Positions 34,902 to 44,534 of a stretch of DNA of 64,000 nt are shown here, piece after piece. The notes under the pieces are model-generated. The model searched no databases, was not told where the DNA came from, and saw only the letters and a program-made list of their open reading frames with translations. Positions within the stretch are counted from its first letter, which is position 1, and every line of letters begins with the position of its first letter. Source of the DNA: Zanthoxylum bungeanum (Eukaryota > Streptophyta > Magnoliopsida > Sapindales > Rutaceae); the NCBI GenBank assembly GCA_019454045.1, contig SKCR01017975.1, positions 62,001-126,000 on the forward strand, written 5' to 3'. The position numbers were made by a program, and so were the translations under genes.

Positions 34902-35534
34902 ATGGAAGCCACTTCAAGAAGACGAGTTGAAAACATCTGTGTGTTTTGCGGTACTAGTGTTGGTAGTAAGCCACAATACGTAGAGGCAGCACATGAATTA
35001 GGTCGAGTCTTAGCTGCAAGGAATATGCACTTAGTATATGGCGGAGGCAATCTTGGACTAATGGGAATCGTTTCAAAGGCCGTACAGGAAGGAGGCAGTC
35101 ATGTTTTGGGAATCATCCCAAAACCCTTGGCAGAAGCAAATCTTATTGGACCATCAAACGGAGAAGAGCTAATTGTGCCAGATATGTCTGAACGAGCTGA
35201 TGCTTTTATTGCTTTGCCAGATGGCTTGGGTACATTGGAGGAAATTTTTATAGTGTTATCTTGGGCAAACTTGAACATACACCAGAAACCAATTGGGCTG
35301 TTTAACGTTGATGGATTTTATGATTTTCTTTGTGTGTTTCATGATGATGCCCGGAGAAATGGGTTCGTGTCAAAACCTTTGAAAGAACTCCTCTTTACTG
35401 CCAGAACTGCTCCGGATCTAATTGATCAACTCTTAGCCTATGAACCACGAGTTGACCCTATCCTTTCAAAGATAAATTGGTCCGAGGACGATCGTGGTAA
35501 GAGGCGTCGTGTTAATCTGGATCTTAACCTTTAA
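34902..35534 (+). CDS. LOG: LOG-family cytokinin phosphoribohydrolase-like protein, retrotransposon-borne (A2)
   Basis: An intact 210-codon frame encodes a LONELY GUY family protein. LOG enzymes release active cytokinin bases from their riboside 5'-monophosphates in the cytosol. Visible landmarks are ICVFCGTSVGSKP (12-24), LVYGGGNLGLMG (44-55), VLGIIPK (68-74), ADAFIALPDGLGTLEE (99-114) and GLFNVDGFYDF. Length fits plant LOGs. The catalytic PGGxGT motif reads PDGLGT, and seven residues just before ADAF that A3 retains are missing, so activity is doubtful. There are no introns, unlike typical plant LOG genes, which suggests capture from mRNA. The C-terminus is NLDLNL. It lies 248 bp after the cysteine-rich frame, inside A2. 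Confidence 0.88.
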   Translation: MEATSRRRVENICVFCGTSVGSKPQYVEAAHELGRVLAARNMHLVYGGGNLGLMGIVSKAVQEGGSHVLGIIPKPLAEANLIGPSNGEELIVPDMSERADAFIALPDGLGTLEEIFIVLSWANLNIHQKPIGLFNVDGFYDFLCVFHDDARRNGFVSKPLKELLFTARTAPDLIDQLLAYEPRVDPILSKINWSEDDRGKRRRVNLDLNL

Positions 35535-36064
35535 TTTCTTGTAGAATTTCAGCTAACCAGGTACTACCTTCTAAACTCTTCTTCTACTGTTAAGACATTG
35601 GGGACAATGTCTCATTTAGGTTTGGGGGAGGAAATTAGTTGATCAGTACCTTGTTTTTAGTTGTGTGTTGTTTTTATTTTTAGTCCAAAATTTTTCGAAA
35701 AATACAAAAAAATTGAAAATTTTTCAAAAATTACAAAAATATTTTGTGTTTTTATGTTTTTATTTTGACTAAAAAGGTAAAATTGGTAAGAGAAAGATGA
35801 GTAAGGAGTTTCCACTCCTGAGACATATCTTAAAACTATTTCGAAACAAGATAGTTTTTGTTTATTTCATTTTAAATTATTTAATTTGTGAATTCTCCAT
35901 AATACTGACTAAAATGGATCTTCATATGCTCAGTTGGCAGGTATTATCAACATGCATAGTAACATACAGACATGAGTTGTAATTGAAAAGTTTATAATAT
36001 TTAGTGCTCTAGTTTAATTGGAGAAAACATCTCAAAAAGTTATGGAGTAAAAAAAAAAAAAAAC

Positions 36065-36302
36065 GTCTGAGATCCGAGTTATTAAGTCTGTAAGGGTGTT
36101 TTAACACCTAGTGCCCTAAAGCCAACTGGTTTGGGAGTCACTGGCCCAAAGCTCGCTACATGGATCAAGGATGTTGCAAAAATATATATATCTGAAGTCT
36201 GAGTAATTAAGTCCGTAGGGGTGTCTTAACACCTGATGCCCTAAAGACAACTGGTTTGGGAGCCACCGACCCAGCACTCGCTACATAGATGGAAGATATT
36301 GT
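36065..36302. repeat. Tandem duplication with hairpins in the A2 3' UTR
   Basis: Two ~125 bp units start GTCTGAGATCCGAGTTATTAAG and TCTGAAGTCTGAGTAATTAAG. Unit 1 contains the inverted repeat GGTGTTTTAACACC; unit 2 has GGTGTCTTAACACC. Both have a TTGGGAG...CCCA pair. The same duplication exists in A1 (41162-41400) and A3 (55512-55750). Confidence 0.85.
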
Positions 36303-36379
36303 ATAAAAAAAAATCAAAAATAAAAAAAAATCAGAAAAATCAGAAAAATCAGAAAAATTATTCCATTGCTGCAAAAAGA

Positions 36380-36590
36380 TGTGAATTCTGATAAAACTTT
36401 AGGACAAAAATATTACTCTCTTATCAACTACACTTGTGACTGTTGTGGGCAAAAATGAGTTGATTAATATTTTGTCGACTGCGTACATGGAGAATGGTAA
36501 AAATAATCGGAGAATTTACTTATTCGGTAATTTAGAATGAAACAAAACAACTATTGACTTGGAGTAGAAGTTTCACCTGATTAGTCACTA
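36380..36590 (+). pseudogene. GRF-zinc-finger-like frame, A2 copy (decayed)
   Basis: This aligns with the open frames at 7593, 41410 and 55782 but contains frame changes and stops. It is the only copy that keeps C-D-C-C-G where the others read Y-E-Y-C-G, which is closer to the GRF-type C-x-C-G start. NGKNNRRIYLFG follows. The resemblance is suggestive only. Confidence 0.3.
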
Positions 36591-36850
36591 ACTTCTTTAT
36601 TCTCTTTTCTCTTGTCTTTTTGCTTTTGTGTGCATTAGTTTTATTATCTTTTTACTTTTGTAAAACGTTTGTGGGTATTGTTGCTGTAAGCCCTCACGAG
36701 ACTATAACTCGTCCACTAGGGACACCTAGGGGTTTAAAGGCTTGTTGCATATGCTAAATGCAACCGTGATCCCTACGAAAGTGGCTTAGTTTAATTTTAA
36801 TTGTTTCTTGTATTTTATTTTGTTGTTTTGCTCGAGGACTAGCAAAATGT

Positions 36851-36864
36851 TAGGTTTGGGGGTG
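36851..36864 (+). promoter_or_regulatory. A2 polypurine tract
   Basis: TAGGTTTGGGGGTG precedes the truncated 3' LTR. It is the same tract as in A1, A3 and A4. Confidence 0.75.
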
Positions 36865-38825
36865 TGAGCATTTTAACGAAGTGCAGTTTTGGAAATTCCG
36901 ATTTTGTGCATCTGTCGTAATTTGGGCATAACTTTTTACTCCAATATCGAATTGAGCTGATTCAAGTTCCAGATTAAAGAAGACTCAAAGATCTACATCT
37001 GTGAAAGACAAAATAATTTCGAATTCTGAAGATTTCATGCCCGAAATTGATGAACCATCCAGAAGTGTGTTGTGTGTAATTATTAAAGTCACTTTCAATC
37101 ATTTTCAAAGCAAAAAAATAAATTAATAAATAAATAATAAAAATTATCAAATCATCACCAAACATGATAAGAGATTAGTGGAGCAATTAATAATAGATTT
37201 GGTGGAGCAATTAGTGGAGCAATTAATAATTGATTTGGTGGATGATTTGATGGAGGCAAAATTTTGCCTATAAATACCAAGCCATTTCATTTGTAAAATT
37301 CATACTTTCTTCTAAGGAATTCCTTAAGAATACTAATTATATTGTATCTTGTTTGTTTATTTATAGCTTTCAGTAATTAATTTCCGCTTTCGCACTTTCT
37401 TTTCTTTACTTTTCAGTTTTTACTTTCCGCAATTTACTTTTACGCACAATACTTTTCTTTCTTTAATTTTCAGTTTTTACTTTTCAGTAATGAGAAGGTA
37501 ACTCCCCTTTGCTGGGGTAAAAGGTAAAACTTTTATTACTAATATTTAGATTAATCTCCCTTAATTATAATATATAAACTAGTTAAACCCCGACTTAATG
37601 ATAATACCGCCATATTGGTCGGTTGGTAATTATTTAAATTGGTTTTAACCTGACTAAACTGGATACCGCCTGATTGGTCGGTTGGTAATTAATTATTAAT
37701 TAGACTTAATCTGGATACCGCCTATATGGCTGGTTGGTAATTATCATGCAAAGTTAATATATTATATTAAGGGAAATATCTAAAATAGAAGTAATAAAAG
37801 TGGATCATTTTACCTCAGCATTTTCTTTTATTGTACTTTTACTTTATTTACTTTTCAGTAATTTACTTTCAGTATTTACTTTTCAGTAATTTACTTTTAG
37901 CATTTACTTTTAAGCAATTTACTTTCAGCATTTACTTTTCAGCAATTTACTTTCAGCAATTTACTTCCAGCATTTACTTTTAAGTAATTTAATTTCAGCA
38001 TTTACTTTCCGTCATTTACTTTTCAGCAATTTAATTTTCAGTATTTTACTTTATGTCTTTTATTTTATTTAATTTTTTTACTACCCGTAAATATGTGTCG
38101 TAACTAAGCCAGTTATATGGGGTAGTGATGAAATCCAATATCACCGGTTTATAAGGGGTTAAATTATAGTTTGGGTAATTTAAAGGTTTACTTATTAAGT
38201 CTTAAGCTTAATGCGTCTTGTTAATTGGCCACTAATAAGATTGATGTGGTAAATCTAAAATAAACTTGACAAAGGAATTTTAGGTTTCAGCCTTAGACTT
38301 AATAGCCCACGATCTTCCTTGAGGATATATAACCATTTAATAGATTTCCTTACAGGATAGACATATACCTGTCGGACGGGGGTAGCCATAATTGGAACTT
38401 AAACTTAATGAATCCAGATAATTTGGTTGACATAGACATATGGTTCAATTGGGTTAAACTTGGTATTTGCGTCTGACCATCGACAGAGGCTTTTGCATAA
38501 TTTAGTGTTCCAAGTTAGTAAACCTATTTATTACACAAACATAAAATAACCACTTCATCTTTAAAATGATATTGGACGAAATCACAACCCTAGATAGTTT
38601 TTAATATTAAATTTTCTTAAATCTACTTTCGAACAATTTTATTTACTTGTTTTTAAATTTAGAATCATCACCATTTCAAATCAATCCAATAACCTGTTAG
38701 ATACTAGTAATCTTTTGACCTCATAAAATTAATAAATTAGATATTAAGTCCTCGTGGGATCGATATTTTTATACTAGTTGAACGATATGCGCGCTTGCGT
38801 TATACGCGTGTGTAAGCACCGGTCA
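36865..38825 (+). repeat. A2 3' LTR, 5'-truncated
   Basis: After TGTGAG the sequence jumps to CATTTTAACGAAGTGCAG, equivalent to about 29175 in the 5' LTR, so about 210 bp of U3 are missing. The rest follows the 5' LTR closely to CACCGGTCA (38825). The target duplication GTGAC follows. TATA (CTATAAATA) lies near 37268. Confidence 0.9.
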
Positions 38826-38830
38826 GTGAC

Positions 38831-40534
38831 ATCAAAACATGCATCCAGATGATACATCAGTCAATTCAGTTTGGAGGGAATGCAACTGAAGATCCTAATG
38901 CCCATATCAGCAACTTCTTGGAAGTTTGCGACACTTTCAATTACAACCAAGCGGCTGAAGAAGCAATGAGACTGCTTGTTTTTTCATATTCCTTGAAAGA
39001 TAGAGGTAAGGCTTAGCTACATTCACTTCCAGCAGGTTCCATCATAACTTGGAATACTCTGGCAACCAAATTCCTTGCAAAGTACTTTCCACCAGCCAGA
39101 ACAACAAAGCTGAGGAATGAAATCACATCCTTTGTGCAACATGACTCAGAATCCCTCTGCGAAGTTTGGGAAAAATATAAAGAATTGCTCTGGAAATGTC
39201 CTCACCATGAGATTGCAAAGTGGCTACAAGTCCAAACCTTCTACAATGGACTTTCTGGACTGATGAAAACCATAATTGATGCTACTGCTGGAGGAGCTTT
39301 AATGGCAAAATGAGAGGATTAGGCATGTGACCTAATCGAAGAAAGTGCCAACAATAATTCTTTGTTGCCAAAAGAAAGAAGCATGAACCAATGAATCGCA
39401 GAAATTTATGAAGTTGGAGCCAACACAGCAATAAATGCCAAGCTGGATCAGATATGAAAATTCATGGAAACTCTTAGCATGCAGGGTAATGCTGGATCCA
39501 TAAATTCACCATATGGAGGAGCACTAGAGACAAACCAACATGATGAGACGGTGAATTATGTCAACAATTTCAAAAGACAGGGGAACAATCCATATTCCAA
39601 CACCTAGAACCCATGGTGGAGGAACCATCCTAATTTCACATGGAGTAACAATTCAGGGCAAAGGAACAATCCACCACTCGGATTCCAACAGCAAAACAAA
39701 GGCCAGAAGTATGAAAAAGAACAAGGAATAACAGAAATGCTAGCTCACTTGAAAAAGCTAGAAGCAAAATACGACTTTCAAGCAGCATCATATGATGCTA
39801 TGTTTCAATCACAAGCAGCATTAATTCAAAGCCAATCATCATCTTTGAAAACTCTAGAGAATAAAATGGGACAACTGGCCAATGTTCAGAGTTACAAACC
39901 GTAAGGTAACCTTCCTAGCAACACAGAACCAAATCCAAGGAACATGGGGAATGACCAATGTCTTGCCATCACCTTGAAAAGTGGTACTGAGATCAACAAA
40001 AATATTGGAGTCAAGGCAACTGTTGATGAAGTTCCAAAAGAAAACAGCGAAGCAGATCAAAGGATGGAGGAAAAAGAGGCAAAAGCAAATGATCAAGAAA
40101 GATTCACTCCACCTCCACATTTTCCACAGAGTCTCCAGAAAAACAAACTAGACAAGCAGTTTTCTCGATTCCTGTAGATCTTCAAAAAGATGCATATCAA
40201 CATTCCATTTGCAGAAGCGTTGGAACAAAGTCCCAGCTATATCAAATTCATGAAAGTCATTCTGTCACGAAAGTGGAGATTGTGAGACTACAAGACAATA
40301 GCATTGACAGAAGAATACAGCGGCATCATTCAGAGGAAGCTTCCCCCAAAGTTGAAAGATCCTGGCAGTTTCACGATCCCTTGCACCATAGGAAAACATA
40401 TCTTCGGTAAGGCTTTATGTGATTTAAGCACTAGTGTTAACTTGATGCCTTTTTCTATTTATAGGAAACTACAAATTGGAGAAACAATGCCTACCTCAGT
40501 CTCTCTGGAACTTGCTGATAGATCACTCACAAAT
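38831..40534 (+). pseudogene. A1 gag-protease, continued (decayed)
   Basis: The A1 gag continues from 28963. Gag core words (FNYNQAAEEAMRL, FLAKYFPPARTTKLRNE) are followed by the N/P/Q-rich spacer and the protease start. Stops lie near 39015, 39311, 39319, 39393, 39457, 39606, 39903, 40174 and 40283. The protease catalytic block reads DLSTSVNLMPF instead of DLGAS, losing the usual glycine. At about 40534 the protease stops inside ADRS and the sequence jumps to the 3' end of LOG. A deletion has therefore removed RT, integrase, the cysteine-rich frame and most of LOG. Confidence 0.88.
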
Positions 40535-40642
40535 CTTAGCCTGTGAACCACAAATTGACCCTATCTTTTCCAAGATAAACTGGTCTGATAATGATCGATT
40601 CGTGGTAACAAGCGTCAGATAAATCTGGATCTTAACCTTTAA
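40535..40642 (+). pseudogene. LOG: LOG 3' remnant in A1
   Basis: About the last 36 codons of the LOG frame are recognisable (CEPQIDPIF-SKINWSD, then an interrupted tail). A small insertion after GATCG shifts the frame. The final codons at 40613-40642 still spell RQINLDLNL and a stop. This proves that A1 also once carried LOG, so the cargo predates the divergence of A1, A2 and A3. Confidence 0.85.
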
Positions 40643-41161
40643 TTTTCTTTTTAGATGTAGAATTTCAGCTAACTATGTACTATTTCTAAACTCTTTTTCT
40701 ACTTCTTAAGACATTGGGGACAATGTCTCATTTAGGTTTGGGGGAGGGGAATAGTTGACTAGTATCTTGTTTTTATTTTTTCGATATTTAGTCAAAAAAT
40801 TTCAAAAATTAAAAAAAAAATTAAAAAATTCTAAAAAAAATTAAAAATATTTTTTGTTTTTGTATTTTTAACTTGACTAATCAGGTGAAATTTGTGCGAG
40901 ATAGCTGTGTAAGAAATTTCCACTCCTGAGACGTATCTCAATCTATTTCGTAACAAGTTAATTTTTGTTTGTTTCCTTTTGAATTATTTAATTTGTGAAT
41001 TCTCCATAATACTGAATAAATTGGATCTTCATATGCTCATTTGACAGGTATTATCAACATGCATGGTAACATACGACCATGAGTTGTATGTGAAAAGTTT
41101 GTAATAATTAGTGCTCTAGTTTAATTGGAGGAAACATCTAAAAAAGAAATGAAAAAAACAC

Positions 41162-41400
41162 ATCTGAGATCCGAGTAATTAAGAGGTATTTTAACACCTA
41201 GTGCCCTAAAGCCAACTGTCTTGGGAGTCACTGGCCCAAAGTTCGCTATATGGATTGAAGATGTTGTAAAAAAAAAGATATCTGAAATCCGAGTAATTAA
41301 GTTTGTAAGGGTGTCTTAACACCTAGTGCCCTAAAGCCCACTGGCTTGGGAGTCACTGGCCCAAAGCTCGCTACATGGATTGAAGATGTTATAAATAAAA
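41162..41400. repeat. Tandem duplication with hairpins in the A1 3' UTR
   Basis: Two units with starts at 41162 and 41281 (TCTGAGATCCGAGTAATTAAG-like) are 119 bp apart. The second keeps GGTGTCTTAACACC. In the first unit the left hairpin arm is shortened. It is homologous to 36065-36302 and 55512-55750. Confidence 0.85.
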
Positions 41401-41409
41401 AAAAATCCA

Positions 41410-41637
41410 TTGCCAAAAAAAAATGTGAATTCAGATATAATTTTAGGACAAAAATATTACTCTTTTTTCAAATACACTTATGAATATTGTAGGCACAATG
41501 ATTTGGTTAATACTTTGTTGGTTTTGTATATGAAGAATGGTAAAAATAATCGGAGAATTTACTTATTTGGTAATTTAGAAAGAAAGAAAACAATTATTAA
41601 CTTGGATAAGACTTTTCACTTGTTTAGTCACTAACTT
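41410..41637 (+). pseudogene. GRF-zinc-finger-like frame, A1 copy
   Basis: A 74-codon open frame begins at a non-ATG codon and contains YTYEYCRHND and NGKNNRRIYLFGNLERKK. It is closely related to the copies at 7593 and 55782. There is no ATG at the conserved start, so either an upstream exon or capture of a partial gene is implied, or it is noncoding. Confidence 0.35.
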
Positions 41638-41885
41638 GTTTATTCTATTTTCTCTTGTCTTTGTGCTTTTGTATGCATTAGATTGACGTTTGTGGGTATC
41701 GTCACTGTAAGCCCTCACGAGACTACAACTCATCCACTAGGGACACCTAGGTGTTTAAAGGCTTGTTGCATACGCTAAATACAACCATGATCCCTACGAA
41801 AATGGCTTAGTTTAATTTTAATTATTTATTTCATTTTATTTTATTATTTTGCTCGAGGACTTGCAAAATGTTAGGTTTGAGGGTG

Positions 41886-42069
41886 TTATGAGCGGAAAAT
41901 ATATCAATATTTACCGCCCCTTTTACTTAATATTTTGTATAGTTTCTCGAGTTTTATAAACGTTTTGATGTGTTTTAGTTTATTTTGAAGATAAAATAAA
42001 ATCGAGACTTAATGGAATCAATCAGGACGAAATGTGGAACAAATAAGGGTAAAAATTGGACTTGACATT
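41886..42069 (+). repeat. A1 right LTR, first segment
   Basis: The LTR begins TTATGAGCGG (TGATGAGCGG with one change) and runs to ACATT (42065-42069), the left target duplication of S2. It continues at 44535. Confidence 0.9.
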
Positions 42070-44529
42070 TGATGGAGTTGGTGCTTGGAGGGCCAATCTG
42101 ATTTGTATATTTTATTATTTATTAATAAAATAACTACATTTTTCTTTTCATACCTCATTAATGGTATTGTCATTATGCATATTAGATTGATGTATAGATA
42201 TGCTAAGAATGACATCGACCTTAGAATAGTTTTGACACTAGGTGTAAACTATTCTTAAAGTAAATATTCTTAGTCGTTTGTTTTGGAATACGGTCGAATT
42301 CCTATAACCTAGAAGACTAGCACATGTCGTATATTGGAATTAGAGTTCCAATGGTTTAACGTGATGTACCATGAGTTTTGGAAACTCGTATAGACATGTG
42401 GGTATTCGTTGGAGCAAATACTGAATGACTCATAGGTGATTCCTAATATTTAGACGTACACACCACCATCAATAGGAATCTCCTCGAGTCGAGTAGCATA
42501 TGTAATCCTTTGACTATAGGATAACATTGATTTTGTGTGAGATCCTCCACACTTAGATGTCATGTATGTCAGAAACCATTCATGGTCTGGCCTCTAGATG
42601 TTCATTGGGTGTGGACCGATGCACTCAGTAATCAAGTGCGAGTCAAGATAGGATCCATCGGCCCCGTATGTGTACCATAATCTTTGGCCAAAGTTGATCA
42701 CCTAGGGTGGATCGCATCAGTTATGAAGAATCATGGACATATCGACATGAGATGTGCGTCTCGAAAACTTGACGGTATATTCTATGTTTCGTAAGCACAA
42801 CTCAGATAGCCTACGACGGAGGGATTGTTTAACATATGTGACGACCTCGACTTGTATAGTTCAGAAAATTCGTTCGTGTTATTCACGAATTCGGAGGTGG
42901 CCGAATTGCGTATATATTAGCTAGGCTTATATGACGAACGTGTCTGAACTTAGAGAGTCCCAATATGAAGTGTACTCGTTGAGCACTTGGGTAGCCGATT
43001 TATTTTGATAAAAGATAATATTCGATATTATAAGATAATCAAGTGTTAGTGGATAACATTGATTATTTACTTTGACCTAATTGGATTAATTGGATTAATT
43101 CAATAATTACACAAGGGCTTAATTGTAAAATCATAATTATCTCTACCATTTGAGGATATTATGGTAATTATAAGTATATAATAATATGTGGTTTTGGCTT
43201 GATTTATTTGGATTAAATCAAGGTGACAAACATTTAACTAATCCATTTCCTAATCATTGGCTTGATTTAATTGGATTAAATTAAAGTGGGAGACAATGAA
43301 GATTAGTCACACCTAATTATACATATTTGGATAAATTGGATTAAGCCCACTTAAAAGTTGATTACAACTTTTATTAATTAAAAATTGCCTAAGTTTTGCT
43401 ATAAATAGCAAGCTTTATGAAGGTTTTAATTACAAGTTCAAATAAAAATATAAGCAAATTCTAGAGAGATTAGCTAAAGTTAGAGAAGTGTTTAGAGAAG
43501 CTTGTGAGGTCTCTACAACATTTGATCTATGAGAAATCAAGATTGGATCTTGAAGTGAAGCTTGGAAGCATTAGAAACAAGATTGGATCTTGAAGTCAAG
43601 CTTGCACACCTTGGAGTTTCTCCAACAATTTCAACAAAGGAGAAGTAGATTGGATCTTGAATCAAGCTTACTAGGTAATGTTTGATCTTCTCCAAAGCTA
43701 TGTTTATTTGTGTATTAGATGCATGATCACATAGCTTAATGTTGAATAAGGCTAATCAATTGTGTTAGGATACTTTAGAAGTATAAACATAACATGCTTG
43801 TAATTAGGTCAAAGATGTTCATGTTGGACATTGAACAATTAATACGAGTTTGGAACTCTAAATTAAAGCTTAGAGCTATGGCTACCATTCTAGATTCACT
43901 TGCCCACATTTAGGTGGACTAGAATTGTTAATGAGACATTTCTAATTGGGATTCTAAAATGGTTTGCGTATTGGATTCAAAATTTACGCAAATGCGTATT
44001 TAAAATAAATTTATATTTTTGGAAAAATATTTGATATTTTGAAAAACATAATTTTTATTCTATAGCATGTGTTAATGTTGGTTTTGAAATTAAAAATTAA
44101 TTTTGGGTGTTTTTGAAATGTTTAGGGAAGACCGAAAGTAATTAGGGTAATAACCCCAAATTGCATCAACACTCTGGAAACTTTCCAGAGAGCTTTGCAC
44201 TTTAAAATCAATTGAAAACAAAATAAAAAAAGGTAAAGTGTTGTGCGCTACAGTGACACACGCACTATAGCACGCACTGTAGCATGTACAGTGCGCGTGT
44301 CACTGTAGCACGCGCGGGTAGGCGCTACGCGCGTCGATTTTGTTTTCTCTTGTTCTGGAGCTTCCGGACTCCGATTCAGTCCTGGTTTTTTTCCTAAACA
44401 CTCGTAATGGAATATAGTATTTCATTAAATGATTTAAAATTACACCCATACTTGATATCCATGGGTTAGACCCATTTCCACTGCCCGGGGCACCGATCCG
44501 ACCCTAGGGGTTCCACAACTGCCCCAACA
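42070..44529 (+). mobile_element. S2: solo LTR of an unassigned retrotransposon family
   Basis: A 2460 bp block starts TGATGGAGTTGG and ends CTGCCCCAACA, flanked by ACATT (42065-42069 and 44530-44534). A TATA box CTATAAATA lies at 43399-43407 on the plus strand, with an apparent leader behind it, which suggests plus orientation. There is no PBS, PPT or protein motif. TG...CA ends, a 5 bp duplication and a promoter fit a solo LTR. The short frames inside, such as 42018-42215 on the minus strand, are not convincing. Confidence 0.85.
44247..44309. repeat. GC-rich inverted repeat in S2
   Basis: Arms 44247-44265 (GCTACAGTGACACACGCAC) and 44291-44309 pair at 18 of 19 positions around a 25 nt loop. 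The loop itself contains another CACTGTAGCA word. The block stands out from AT-rich surroundings and lies in the presumed transcribed part of the LTR. Confidence 0.8.
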
Positions 44530-44534
44530 ACATT

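Larger units (their letters stand above)
35535..36850 (+). other. A2 3' untranslated region
   Basis: From the LOG stop to the PPT. It contains the Athila block ACATTGGGGACAATGTCTCA (about 35593), an A/T-rich stretch with near-repeats of TTTTTCAAAAATTACAAAAA (35690-35750), a ~125 bp tandem duplication (36065-36302) and a short AAAATCAGA array (36310-36360). A decayed GRF-like frame (about 36380-36590) and the block GTAAGCCCTCACGAGACTA near 36690 follow. No other gene is seen. Confidence 0.75.
28964..38825 (+). mobile_element. A2: Athila-lineage element with LOG cargo, inserted in A1 gag
   Basis: The element has LTRs at 28964-31162 and 36865-38825, target duplication GTGAC (28959-28963 and 38826-38830), a tRNA-Asp-type PBS and an Athila PPT. 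Internal order is gag, protease, integrase C-terminus, a cysteine-rich frame, LOG, then 3' UTR. RT, RNase H and the integrase core are absent, so it needs enzymes from elsewhere. The 3' LTR lacks about 210 bp at its left end. The LTRs otherwise look very similar, suggesting a fairly recent insertion. Confidence 0.95.
40643..41885 (+). other. A1 3' untranslated region and polypurine tract
   Basis: This parallels the A2 and A3 3' UTRs, with ACATTGGGGACAATGTCTCA near 40713, an A-rich stretch (40780-40860), the ~119 bp tandem duplication (41162-41400), the GRF-like frame (41410-41637) and GTAAGCCCTCACGAGACTA near 41709. The PPT has one transition, GGTTTGAGGGTG. No other gene is seen. Confidence 0.75.

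Noticed and set aside
34902..35534. LOG as a normal host gene next to transposons
   Set aside because: It lies wholly inside A2's LTRs and target duplication, has no introns, and a second copy occupies the same position in A3.
36065..36302. CRISPR-like or tRNA-like structure in the 3' UTR duplication
   Set aside because: Only two long units, with no spacers and no cloverleaf; it is an ordinary tandem duplication in an Athila 3' UTR.
42070..44529. S2 as a DNA transposon or MITE
   Set aside because: No terminal inverted repeats beyond TG...CA, 5 bp duplication, TATA box and 2.5 kb length all fit a solo LTR better.
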